64,000 nt of DNA from Streptomyces pinistramenti (lineage in GTDB: Bacteria; Actinomycetota; Actinomycetes; Streptomycetales; Streptomycetaceae), in assembly GCF_020564935.1 (NCBI RefSeq), contig NZ_JAJCXB010000026.1:1-64000 (forward strand). The letters run 5' to 3'. The position numbers were made by a program, and so were the translations under genes. Positions 32,492-40,539 of the stretch are shown piece after piece. Each line of letters begins with the position of its first letter. Positions within the stretch are counted from its first letter, which is position 1. Below the pieces are notes generated by a model. That model saw only the letters and a program-made list of their open reading frames with translations. It was not told where the DNA came from and did not search any database.

Positions 32492-33640
32492 TCATGGCGC
32501 CCCGTACGTCCGGCCCTTCCACGCCGCCCCGCGCCCCCGGTGGTGCTGCACCGCCGAGTCCACCGTCATCAGCAGGTACAGCAGCGCGGTGAACGGCAGC
32601 AGCACCGCCGTCCACAGCGGCTGCCGGTAGTAGCGCAGCATCGGGCAGAACGTCCCGGCCATCACCGCCCACGCCGCGCCGCCCGGCACCGCGGCCCGCG
32701 GATCCCCGAGCGCCACCCCCGCCAGCAGCGCGACGGGCGGCGCCAGGTAGACCAGCGCGAGACCCAGCACCGTGCCGAGCAGCAGCAGCGGCTGGTGCCG
32801 CAGCTGGGCGTACGCGCTGCGCGACACCATCCGCCACAGTTCGGCCAGCCGCGGATACGGCCGCACGCTGTCCACCCGCTCGGCGAGCCCGAGCCAGATC
32901 CGCCCGCCGGCCGACTGCACCGCACGCGCCAGCGACACATCGTCGATCACCGCGTGCCGGATGCACTCCGGAACCCCGGCCCGCTCCGCCGCCTCCCGGC
33001 GCAGCAGCACACAGCCGCCGGCCGCCGCCGCGGTCCGCGCGCCGGGCCGGTTGACCCGGCGGAACGGGTAGAGCTGCGCGAAGAAGTAGACGAACGCCGG
33101 GACGATCAGCCGCTCCCAGGGCGTCGCCACCCGCAGCCGCGCCATCTGCGACACCAGATCCAGCCGGGCGGAGCGCGCCGCCGCCACCAACTCGCGCAGG
33201 CTGTCCGGCTCATGGGTGATGTCCGCGTCCGTCAGCAGCAGATACTCCGGATCCACCCGCTCGCGCGCCAGCGTCATGCCGTGCCGTACGGCCCAGAGCT
33301 TGCCCGTCCAGCCCGGCTCGGGCTCCCCCGGCGCGGTGACCGTCAGCGCCAGACCGCCCCGCTCCGCCGCCAGCGACCTGGCCAGCGCCGCGGTGCCGTC
33401 CGTACTGCCGTCGTCGACAAGGAACACCTCGGCGCGGCCCGGATACTTCTGTGCCAGCAGCGACGGCAGGCTCGCCGGCAGCACCCCCGCCTCGTCCCTG
33501 GCCGGTACCACCACGGCGACCGAAGGCCAGCGCTCCGGATCCCGCCGCGGCGGCAGCCGGACATCCGTACGCCAGAAGAAGCCCTGCCCCAGCAACAGCC
33601 ACAGCCAGACCAGCAGAGTCCCGGCACCGATCCACTCCAT
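32492..33640 (-). CDS. HpnB-like membrane glycosyltransferase, family 2
   Basis: A 382-residue membrane GT2 enzyme. One N-terminal helix (LLVWLWLLLGQGFFWR) precedes the GT-A domain: VAVVVPARDEAGVLPASL, VFLVDDGSTDGTAALA, GKLWAVRHG and the nucleotide-metal motif LLTDADITHE. Acceptor motif IDDVSLARAV follows, and three to four C-terminal helices close the protein. This layout matches the hopene-associated HpnB group, so a hopanoid or other polyprenyl lipid acceptor is plausible, but no hopanoid genes lie in the window. ATG 33640 is the family-like start; the frame stays open upstream without codon bias support. Confidence 0.85.
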   Translation of the reverse strand: MEWIGAGTLLVWLWLLLGQGFFWRTDVRLPPRRDPERWPSVAVVVPARDEAGVLPASLPSLLAQKYPGRAEVFLVDDGSTDGTAALARSLAAERGGLALTVTAPGEPEPGWTGKLWAVRHGMTLARERVDPEYLLLTDADITHEPDSLRELVAAARSARLDLVSQMARLRVATPWERLIVPAFVYFFAQLYPFRRVNRPGARTAAAAGGCVLLRREAAERAGVPECIRHAVIDDVSLARAVQSAGGRIWLGLAERVDSVRPYPRLAELWRMVSRSAYAQLRHQPLLLLGTVLGLALVYLAPPVALLAGVALGDPRAAVPGGAAWAVMAGTFCPMLRYYRQPLWTAVLLPFTALLYLLMTVDSAVQHHRGRGAAWKGRTYGAP

Positions 33641-33813
33641 CGCTCCCACGGCCCGCAGTCTGCCGCACCCGAGGCAGCGGGAAGGGGCGATCGGACCGGT
33701 GTCCCGCGCGGGCGTCGCCGGGGGAGCGGCCGGTGCGCAGGTTCCGGCCACGGCCCGGCCGGTGCGACCTCCCGGTATGACAAGTCGGGCACCCGGCTGA
33801 GTAGAGTGTCCGG

Positions 33814-34638
33814 GTGAAGATCGCGCTCATGGATTCCGGTACCGGCCTGCTGGCCGCGGCCGCCGCCGTGCGCCGGCTGCGGCCGGACGCGGATCTGGTC
33901 CTCTCCTGCGACCCCGACGGCATGCCCTGGGGTCCGCGTACCCCCGACGACGTCACCGCGCACGCGCTGGCCGTGGCCCGCGCCGCCGCCGCGCACCGCC
34001 CGGACGCCCTGATCGTCGCCTGCAACACCGCGTCCGTGCACGCCCTGCCGGCGCTCCGCGCCGAACTGGAGCCCGCGGTACCGGTCATCGGCACGGTCCC
34101 CGCCATCAAGCCGGCCGCGGCCGGCGGCGGGCCCGTCGCGATCTGGGCCACCCCCGCCACCACCGGAAGCCCCTACCAGCGCGATCTGATCGCCCGGTTC
34201 GCTGACGGCCTGGACGTCACGGGCGTGCCCTGCCCCGGGCTCGCCGACGCCGTGGAGCAGGCGGACGCCGCCGCGGTCTCCGCGGCCGTCGCCGCCGCGG
34301 CCGCACGCACCCCCCGAGACGTACGCGCCGTCGTCCTCGGCTGCACCCACTACGAACTGGTCGCCGAAGAGATCCGGGACGCACTCCAGCAGCCCGGCGC
34401 CCCCGCCCTCGTCCTGCACGGCTCCGCCGACGCGGTGGCCGCCCAGGCACTGCGCCGCATCGATGCCGAGCCGGCGCCCGCCGCCGCGCCGACCGGTGGC
34501 ATCCGCGTGCTCCTCAGCGGCCGCCCCGGCGCGCTGCCTGACGTCGCACTCGCCTACCCGGAAGGCCGCCTGCTCGCCGGATCCGGTGCACCGGACGGCG
34601 CCGCGGCCGCCCGTCCCGCGGCCGCGCTGCCGCACTGA
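33814..34638 (+). CDS. glutamate/aspartate racemase-family protein (MurI-like)
   Basis: A 274-residue cofactor-independent racemase. D8 in MDSGTG, catalytic C70 in CNTAS and catalytic C177 in LGCTHYEL are all present, so the two-base mechanism is intact. The N-terminal SGTG loop and overall length match MurI, which makes D-glutamate for peptidoglycan, but the DPDGMPWGPRTPDD segment shows it is a divergent paralogue, so substrate is uncertain. No ribosome site; TAGAGT (33802-33807) six bases before GTG 33814 and ATGACA at 33777-33782 form a leaderless-type promoter. Confidence 0.87.
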   Translation: MKIALMDSGTGLLAAAAAVRRLRPDADLVLSCDPDGMPWGPRTPDDVTAHALAVARAAAAHRPDALIVACNTASVHALPALRAELEPAVPVIGTVPAIKPAAAGGGPVAIWATPATTGSPYQRDLIARFADGLDVTGVPCPGLADAVEQADAAAVSAAVAAAAARTPRDVRAVVLGCTHYELVAEEIRDALQQPGAPALVLHGSADAVAAQALRRIDAEPAPAAAPTGGIRVLLSGRPGALPDVALAYPEGRLLAGSGAPDGAAAARPAAALPH

Positions 34639-34761
34639 ATCCCGGTTCGCCTGCCGCGCCGGAACCCGCGGAACGGGCCCGGAACGCGGCCGCACAGGGA
34701 CCGGCCGCACGCGGTGTCCGACACCCTGCCCCAGCGTGCAAAGGCGCGTACGCTGCGTCTC

Positions 34762-35370
34762 ATGAGGGACCACCCCCACGACGGGGCAGCCGCCCCCGAT
34801 CGGCACACCGGCGCCGGACAAGGCACAGGCCCCGCATCGGGTGCCCACGCGGAGCCGCCCGAGGTCTGGCACGGCAGCGCCACCAACCGTGTGCAGTGGC
34901 TGCTGGCCGCCATCGGCGCCGCCTGCCTCGCCCTGGGCGTCAAGCTGGCCGTCGACAGCACCTGGACCTCCAGCCTGGTGCCGCTGGCGATGGCCGTGGT
35001 CGGCTGCGTCGCGGCCGGCCTGCTGGTGCTGTTCGGCACGCTCGCCTTCGTCCACGTCGCGGTGCGCGTCGACAACGAGTGCCTGGAGGTGCGCTGCGGC
35101 CACATCGGAGTGCCGCGGCGCCGGATCCCGCTCGACCTCGTCGTCGATGTGGAGATCGCCCGGCAGGTCACCCCGCGCCACTGGGGCGGCTGGGGCTACC
35201 GCTGGCGGCCCGAGCAGGGCACGGCCGTCATCGTGCGGCGGGGCGAGGCGCTGGTCCTCAAGCTCGGCGACGGACGCACCTTCACGGTCACCGTCGACGA
35301 CGCCGAGGGAGCGATGCGCTACATCGCCGGCCGGCTCAGCCTGCGCCGGGGCAGCCCGGCGGGCACCTGA
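34762..35370 (+). CDS. two-helix membrane protein with a PH-like C-terminal domain
   Basis: A 202-residue membrane protein. After a disordered head come two hydrophobic segments (WLLAAIGAACLALGV and LVPLAMAVVGCVAAGLLVLF), then a beta-rich cytoplasmic domain (VRVDNECLEVRCGHIGVPRR to RTFTVTVDDAEGAMRYIAG) that looks like the bacterial PH/DUF3093-like fold. Function unknown. ATG 34762 has TACGCT seven bases before it and no ribosome site, so it may be leaderless; GTG 34714 is an alternative. The NUDIX gene follows after 45 bases. Confidence 0.75.
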   Translation: MRDHPHDGAAAPDRHTGAGQGTGPASGAHAEPPEVWHGSATNRVQWLLAAIGAACLALGVKLAVDSTWTSSLVPLAMAVVGCVAAGLLVLFGTLAFVHVAVRVDNECLEVRCGHIGVPRRRIPLDLVVDVEIARQVTPRHWGGWGYRWRPEQGTAVIVRRGEALVLKLGDGRTFTVTVDDAEGAMRYIAGRLSLRRGSPAGT

Positions 35371-35415
35371 CGCCGGGCAGGGACCGCGCGCAGCACGTCC
35401 TCTACAGTTCAGGGC

Positions 35416-35907
35416 ATGGCGACCCCCGATTTCATCCGCGACCTCCGGGCCTCCATCGGCCATCAGATGCTGTGGCTGCCCGGCGTGAGCGCCGTCGTGT
35501 TCGACGACGAGGGCCGGGTTCTGCTGGGCCGGCGCGTGGACACCGGTAAGTGGGCGGTGATCGGCGGCATTTCCGAACCGGGCGAGCAGCCTGCGCAGAC
35601 CGCGGCGCGTGAGGTGTTCGAGGAGACGGCGGTGCGGGTCGTGCCGGAGCGCGTCGTCCTCGTCGAGGCCATGCAGCCGATCACCTATCCGAACGGTGAC
35701 CGCTGCCAGTTCATGGACGTCACGCTGCGCTGCCGGGCGATCGGCGGCGAGGCGGCGGTCAACGACGACGAGTCGCTGGCGGTCGGCTGGTTCGCGATGG
35801 ACGCCCTGCCGGAGCTGGACGAGTACGCCCTGACCCGGATCAAGCGGGCGCAGGAGGCCGGACCTGCCTGGTTCCAGGGCATGGGCGAGGAGCCCGCCAC
35901 CCCGTAG
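35416..35907 (+). CDS. NUDIX hydrolase
   Basis: A 163-residue NUDIX enzyme. The box GGISEPGEQPAQTAAREVFE continuing ETAV spans about residues 55-77 with all metal-binding glutamates, inside the usual alpha/beta/alpha sandwich (SAVVFDDEGRVLLGRRVDTG before it). It should hydrolyse a nucleoside diphosphate linked to another moiety; relatives act on ADP-ribose, NADH or 8-oxo-dGTP. TACAGT lies seven bases before ATG 35416 with no ribosome site. Its stop is only three bases from the convergent lipoprotein gene's stop, with no hairpin between. Confidence 0.93.
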   Translation: MATPDFIRDLRASIGHQMLWLPGVSAVVFDDEGRVLLGRRVDTGKWAVIGGISEPGEQPAQTAAREVFEETAVRVVPERVVLVEAMQPITYPNGDRCQFMDVTLRCRAIGGEAAVNDDESLAVGWFAMDALPELDEYALTRIKRAQEAGPAWFQGMGEEPATP

Positions 35908-35910
35908 TTC

Positions 35911-36456
35911 TCACAGCTCTTCGGTCGACGGCTCGTCCATCGGCGAGGACGGTTCGTCGGGCAGCGGCGGCAGCCGGCTCTCGTCCGGGGCGCTCGGCTC
36001 GTCGGACGACCCCGGGCCGGTGCCTTCGCCGGACGCCTCCTCGGTGTGCATCTCCAGTCGGTTCTTGTGGCAGCTGCTGATCCAGGTGCCGGTGGGGCCG
36101 CTCTCGTACTGGCAGAGCCACCCCCGTACGGCCAGCGAGCCCGGGTCATCGCCGGAGTCCTGCGGTGCCCGACGGAAGAAGTCGGCCATCACGTCGTGAG
36201 CTTCTTCGCACTTCACGGTGCCGCCGGCGCCGGGGTCGGCGAAGAGCGTGACGCTCTCCGCCGTGCCGAGGGCGTCACGGATCTCGCCGCAGTCCACCGG
36301 CCGGCCCGGAATCGTGGGGGTCGGCCCGGCGGACGACGGGTTCTGTGCCCCGGGCCCGTCGGACGCGGCCGCGGAGGTGTCCGTGGCCCTGCCGCCGGTA
36401 CAGCCGGCGGCGGCGAGGGCGAGCAGCACGGTCGGCACGGCGATGAGTCGGCGCAT
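35911..36456 (-). CDS. secreted lipoprotein, unknown function
   Basis: A 181-residue predicted lipoprotein. A short signal peptide (MRRLIAVPTVLLALAAAGC) ends in the lipobox LAAAGC, so C19 would be lipidated and anchored outside the membrane. A Ser/Pro/Thr-rich spacer leads to a small domain of about 90 residues with four further Cys (DCGEIRD, KCEEAHD, WLCQYES, SSCHKN), likely two disulfides, and an acidic Pro/Ser/Glu tail. I do not recognise the domain. ATG 36456 follows GGGAG at six bases. Confidence 0.82.
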   Translation of the reverse strand: MRRLIAVPTVLLALAAAGCTGGRATDTSAAASDGPGAQNPSSAGPTPTIPGRPVDCGEIRDALGTAESVTLFADPGAGGTVKCEEAHDVMADFFRRAPQDSGDDPGSLAVRGWLCQYESGPTGTWISSCHKNRLEMHTEEASGEGTGPGSSDEPSAPDESRLPPLPDEPSSPMDEPSTEEL

Positions 36457-36589
36457 GTCGGACTCCCTGGTGTCGGCGGCGCGCAGGCGGCGTGCTGCGT
36501 CTTTGGACGCTAGAAGTCCCGCGGCGGCCCGGCGATCCGGGGCGGCCGTTCGGGTGAGGCGGGACGACGGCGCGGCCTAGGGTGCGGAC

Positions 36590-37384
36590 ATGACTGTGAC
36601 CGGCACACCTGGGCCCGTATCCCTCGACGTCGAAGGCCGTACCGCGCTCGTGACCGGCGCGGCCGGCGGCATCGGGCGTGCCTGCGCGCTGCGGCTGGCG
36701 GCGGCGGGCGCGACCGTACGTGCGGTGGACCGCGACGAGGAAGGGCTGCGCCGCCTCGCGGACGAGGTTCCCGGCGACGTGCCAGGAGCCGTCGAGCCGT
36801 GTCCGCTGGATCTCACCGACCTGGACGCGGCGGAGCGGGCAGCGGCCGGCTGCGATCTGCTGGTCAACAACGCCGGTATCCAACTGGTGCGGCCCATCGA
36901 GGAGTTCCCGCCCGAGGTGTTCCACGAGGTGCTGACCGTGATGCTGGAGGCGCCGTTCCGGCTGGTGCGCGGCGCGCTGCCGCACATGTACGCGGGTGGC
37001 TGGGGCCGGATCGTCAACATCTCGTCCGTCCACGGCCTGCGCGCCTCCCCGTTCAAATCCGCCTACGTCGCCGCCAAGCACGGCCTGGAAGGTCTGTCGA
37101 AGACCGCGGCCCTGGAGGGCGCTCCGCACGGCGTGACCTCGAACTGCGTCAACCCCGGCTATGTCCGCACCCCGCTGGTCGAGCGGCAGATCGCCGACCA
37201 GGCGGCGGCGCACGGCATCCCGGAGGAGCGGGTGCTGGCGGACGTGCTGCTGGCCGACTCCGCGGTCAAGCGGCTGGTCGAGCCGGCGGAGGTGGCCGAG
37301 GCCGTCGCCTACCTGTGCAGCCCGCAGGCGTCCTTCATCACGGGCACGTCGCTGCTGCTCGACGGCGGCTGGACCGCGCACTGA
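36590..37384 (+). CDS. SDR-family 3-hydroxybutyrate dehydrogenase-like enzyme
   Basis: A 264-residue short-chain dehydrogenase. The NAD-binding motif TGAAGGIG is at about residues 21-28, NNAGIQ near 91-96, the catalytic Ser in NISSVHG and the YxxxK pair in AYVAAKHG are all present, with the CVNPGYVRTPLV segment that is characteristic of the BdhA group (3-hydroxybutyrate/acetoacetate interconversion). TAGGGT six bases before ATG 36590 with no ribosome site suggests a leaderless transcript. The gene has no partner from ketone-body metabolism here, so substrate stays tentative. Confidence 0.88.
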   Translation: MTVTGTPGPVSLDVEGRTALVTGAAGGIGRACALRLAAAGATVRAVDRDEEGLRRLADEVPGDVPGAVEPCPLDLTDLDAAERAAAGCDLLVNNAGIQLVRPIEEFPPEVFHEVLTVMLEAPFRLVRGALPHMYAGGWGRIVNISSVHGLRASPFKSAYVAAKHGLEGLSKTAALEGAPHGVTSNCVNPGYVRTPLVERQIADQAAAHGIPEERVLADVLLADSAVKRLVEPAEVAEAVAYLCSPQASFITGTSLLLDGGWTAH

Positions 37385-37491
37385 CCGGACCGGCCGCGTT
37401 CTACCGACGGCTGCCTCCGGATGCGGGGCGGCGGGATACGGGGCAGCGTGGTGCCGTTCCGTCCCCGACCGACCGGACAAGGGAGTGCGTC

Positions 37492-37692
37492 ATGGGTGAC
37501 AAGAGCGGCATGGACAAGATGAAGGGCAAGGCCAAGGAGTCCGTGGGCAAGGCCACCGGCAACGAACGGATGGCCGCCGAGGGCCGAACCGACCAGGCCA
37601 AGGGCGAGGCCAAGCGCGCGATGGGCAACGCCAAGGAGAAGGCGGAGGGGGTGAAGGACTCGCTGAAGGACCGCCGCGACCGCAAGTCCTGA
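37492..37692 (+). CDS. CsbD-like small stress protein
   Basis: A 66-residue, highly charged, helix-forming protein of the CsbD family (MGDKSGMDKMKGKAKESVGK; then GEAKRAMGNAKEKAEGVKD). The family is induced by general stress in many bacteria; molecular function is unknown, and the sequence suggests an amphipathic, partly disordered helix. AAGGGAG is six bases before ATG 37492. A strong two-way terminator follows. Confidence 0.92.
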   Translation: MGDKSGMDKMKGKAKESVGKATGNERMAAEGRTDQAKGEAKRAMGNAKEKAEGVKDSLKDRRDRKS

Positions 37693-37710
37693 CCGTCCGC
37701 TCCGGGCAAG

Positions 37711-37755
37711 CGCCGTGCCCCGGCCGGCCCGTAGAGGCCGGTCCGGGGCACGGCG
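37711..37755. terminator. bidirectional hairpin terminator
   Basis: CGCCGTGCCCCGGCCGGCC (37711-37729) pairs with the segment 37736-37755 over 19 bases with one bulged base, loop CGTAGA. It separates the convergent CsbD and MFS genes. Confidence 0.88.
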
Positions 37756-37770
37756 TTCATGCGTCGCAGG

Positions 37771-39363
37771 TCAGCTCCGGGACCAGGGGTGGCGCAGCCG
37801 GATCCAGATGTCCCGGGCACGCCGGCCCGCCTGCGTACGGCTGTGGGCGATCAGCCGCTGGGCCTGTTCCTCGCTCTCCACCATCGGCCCGGAGCCGCGC
37901 AGCGGCTTGCCCGCCGTCTCGTGGAGGAAGAAGCTGGCGACGAATCCGATGACCCCGGCGGCCATCAGGTAGTACGCGGGGACCATGTGGCTGCCGGTCG
38001 CCTGCACGAGCGCGGAGGCGATCAGCGGCGTGGTGCCGCCGAAGAGCGACACGGAGATGTTGAACGAGATCGACAGGGCGCCGTACCGCAGCCGGGTCGG
38101 GAAGAGCGCGGGCAGGGTCGACGCGGAGGTACCGGCGAAGCAGACCAGCAGGAGGCCCAGGATCAGGCATCCGAAGGCCGGCTGCAGGATGCCGCCGGCG
38201 CGGATCAGCAGCACCGCGGGCGCGGCCAGGGCGATCAGCGCCAGACTGCCCGCCATGAAGACGGGCCTGCGGCCCCAGCGGTCCGACGTCCGGCCCACGG
38301 TGGTGATGGTGAGCGCCACGACGATCATGGTGCCGAGTACGAGCAGCTGCGAGGTGAGGGCGTCCTCACCGAGGGTTTCGGACATGAACGTCGGCAGGTA
38401 CGAGGTCACCATGTAGTTGGTGACGTTGTAGAGCAGCACCAGGCCCATGCAGATCAGCACGGCCTCCCAGTGCTGGGTGAAGATTTCCTTGAGGCGCCCG
38501 TGCCCGGACTGACGGGCCACCTCCACCGGGTCCTCGCCGCCTTCGCGGCGGGCCTTCTCGGCGGCCTGGTGGGCCTGTTCGGCCTCGCGCTGGAAGGCCG
38601 GTGTCTCCTCAAGGCGCAGGCGCATGTAGAGCCCGATGAGGCCCAGCGGTCCGGCGACCAGGAAGGGGAGGCGCCAGCCCCACGACACCATGCTGTCGTC
38701 GCCGATCACGGCCGTGAGAACGGTGACCATTCCGGAGCCCAGCGAATAGCCGATGAACGTGCCGAAGTCGAGCCAACTGCCAAGGAATCCACGTCGCTTG
38801 TCCGGCGCGTATTCGGCGATATAGGTGGTGGCGCCCGCGTATTCGCCGCCGGTGGAGAATCCCTGCACGAGCCGGCAGATGAGCAGCAGAATCGGCGCGC
38901 TGAAGCCGATGGCCGCATAACTGGGCAGGAATCCGACGGCAAAGGTACTGATCGCCATCATGATCATGGTGGCGGCCAATACGCGTTTGCGTCCGATACG
39001 GTCGCCGAGCGGCCCGAAAACCAGTCCGCCGAGCGGCCGGACGAGAAAGGCGGCGGCGAAGGTCGCGAAGGTCGAGACGACTTGGGCGCCGGGCGAACTG
39101 GAGGGAAAGAAGACCTTTCCCAGCGTTCCCGCCAGATAGGCGTAGACGCCGAAGTCGAACCATTCCATCGTGTTGCCCAAGGCGGCCGCGGAAACCGCGC
39201 GGCGCACTTCGGGTTTGTCGGTGATCGTCACATCGCCGGCGCTCAGTGACTGTTTGCGGCGGCGCAGCAGAGTACGGAGCAGGCGATCGGTGGCGGCATT
39301 TCCTCCGCGGGCCGCGGTCCTGCCGCGCCGGAAGTGCGAAGGATTTCGGCGTCCAGGGCTCAT
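37771..39363 (-). CDS. MHS/ProP-type MFS transporter
   Basis: A 530-residue symporter of the metabolite:H+ family that includes ProP and KgtP. Diagnostic pieces are ALGNTMEWFDFGVYAYLAG after the N-terminal tail, PLGDRIGRKRVLAATMIMM, and RLVQGFSTGGEYAGATTYIA, with twelve helices and an enlarged central loop (EETPAFQREAEQAHQAAEKA). Likely cargo is proline, glycine betaine or a dicarboxylate. ATG 39363 follows GGGGTGA; the first 50 residues are basic and may be partly untranslated. Codon use in the 5' half (38700-39250) is slightly less GC-rich than the neighbours. Confidence 0.9.
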   Translation of the reverse strand: MSPGRRNPSHFRRGRTAARGGNAATDRLLRTLLRRRKQSLSAGDVTITDKPEVRRAVSAAALGNTMEWFDFGVYAYLAGTLGKVFFPSSSPGAQVVSTFATFAAAFLVRPLGGLVFGPLGDRIGRKRVLAATMIMMAISTFAVGFLPSYAAIGFSAPILLLICRLVQGFSTGGEYAGATTYIAEYAPDKRRGFLGSWLDFGTFIGYSLGSGMVTVLTAVIGDDSMVSWGWRLPFLVAGPLGLIGLYMRLRLEETPAFQREAEQAHQAAEKARREGGEDPVEVARQSGHGRLKEIFTQHWEAVLICMGLVLLYNVTNYMVTSYLPTFMSETLGEDALTSQLLVLGTMIVVALTITTVGRTSDRWGRRPVFMAGSLALIALAAPAVLLIRAGGILQPAFGCLILGLLLVCFAGTSASTLPALFPTRLRYGALSISFNISVSLFGGTTPLIASALVQATGSHMVPAYYLMAAGVIGFVASFFLHETAGKPLRGSGPMVESEEQAQRLIAHSRTQAGRRARDIWIRLRHPWSRS

Positions 39364-39702
39364 TTCACCCCGTCCAGGGCGGTGTTGGGGGCTTCATCGT
39401 TCCGCGATTATTCCCCGAACATTCCCCCCGGGGAGCAGGCGCAAGGCCGCCGCGTGTCGCCCGCGCCGGGCGGCCGTACGGCGGTCAGGACCTGGGCCTG
39501 CGCCCTGCTCGCGCAGCCGGTCCCGTGTGCACCGGCCCCGCCGCCGTACCGCACGCAGAGCCGGCGGACGCTTTGTTGCCCATGCCATGCTCTTGCATGA
39601 TCTTGGCAACAAGGCGGGTGCGGGTGCTCGACGAGAACCGCTTCGCCGTCGGTGGGTGACCACCGGCGCCGCGACGGGTGAACGACCGAGGAAAGGTGCG
39701 TC
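39364..39702. other. intergenic region between divergent MFS and methyltransferase genes
   Basis: About 340 bases with no credible gene. Its main content is the nested 40-bp dyad at 39573-39612, entered separately. The methyltransferase ribosome site (GAGGAAAGG) lies at its right end. Confidence 0.5.
39573..39612. promoter_or_regulatory. nested 40-bp dyad, possible operator or RNA hairpin
   Basis: Outer arms TTGTTGCC (39573-39580) and GGCAACAA (39605-39612) and inner arms CATGC (39586-39590) and GCATG (39595-39599) share one centre at 39592.5. It lies about 90 bases upstream of the methyltransferase and 210 upstream of the MFS gene, so it is not a terminator of either. Confidence 0.6.
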
Positions 39703-40488
39703 ATGAACGAGACGATCACGCGGGTGGACTGGCAGGCGTGGCAGGACAGCTGGGACCGCCAGCAGGAGTGGTACATGCCCGACCGCGAGGAGCGGTTCCG
39801 GGTGATGCTCGACATGGTCGAGGCGCTGGCCGGTCCCGAGCCGATGGTCCTTGACCTCGCCTGCGGCACGGGCAGCATCACCGACCGGCTGCTCAAGCGC
39901 CTCCCGGGCGCCCGCAGCACCGGCATCGACCTCGACCCGGCCCTGCTGACCCTCGCCCGCGGCCACTTCGCCGGTGACGAGCGGGCCGCGTTCGTCACCG
40001 CTGATCTCACCGGCACGCGGTGGACGGACGCGCTGCCGCACCGCCGCTACGACGCCGTGCTGACGGCGACCGCGCTGCACTGGCTGGACGCGGAGCCGCT
40101 GCGCACGCTCTACGGCGACATCGCCGGGGTCCTGCGAGAGGGCGGCGTCTTCCTGAACGCCGATCACATGGCCGACGTCGCCGCCCCGCGGATCAACGAA
40201 GCGGTGGCCTCCTTCCACACCCGCCGCAAGGAGCGGGAGCGAGTGGCCGGGGCGCTCGACTGGGCCGCCTGGTGGGGCGCGCTCGCCGACGACCCGGTGC
40301 TCGCGGAGCCCGCGCGACGGCGCTTCGCGCTGCTCGGCGACCCCCGGGACGCGGCGGCCGGCGGCGGGGCCCGCGACCGGCCGACGGAGACCCGCTGGCA
40401 CCTGGACACGCTGCGCGCGAACGGCTTCGCCGAGGCCCGGCAGGCGTGGTGCTCACCGAGCGACGCCCTGGTCGTGGGGCTGCGCTGA
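39703..40488 (+). CDS. class I SAM-dependent methyltransferase
   Basis: A 261-residue Rossmann-fold methyltransferase. Motif I is VLDLACGTGS (near residue 50), the acidic ribose-binding residue is in STGIDLDPALL, and motif post-I/II is FVTADLTG and YDAVLTATALHWL, as in the UbiE/TAM-like small-molecule group. Acceptor is not predictable; the N-terminal QAWQDSWDRQQEWYMPDREE is a family-like helical cap. AGGAAAGG precedes ATG 39703. No biosynthetic genes surround it. Confidence 0.9.
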   Translation: MNETITRVDWQAWQDSWDRQQEWYMPDREERFRVMLDMVEALAGPEPMVLDLACGTGSITDRLLKRLPGARSTGIDLDPALLTLARGHFAGDERAAFVTADLTGTRWTDALPHRRYDAVLTATALHWLDAEPLRTLYGDIAGVLREGGVFLNADHMADVAAPRINEAVASFHTRRKERERVAGALDWAAWWGALADDPVLAEPARRRFALLGDPRDAAAGGGARDRPTETRWHLDTLRANGFAEARQAWCSPSDALVVGLR

Positions 40489-40539
40489 GGGCCAGGTCCG
40501 TGGCCCTGCCGGACGGGCGGGTCACGGACCCGGGTGCGC

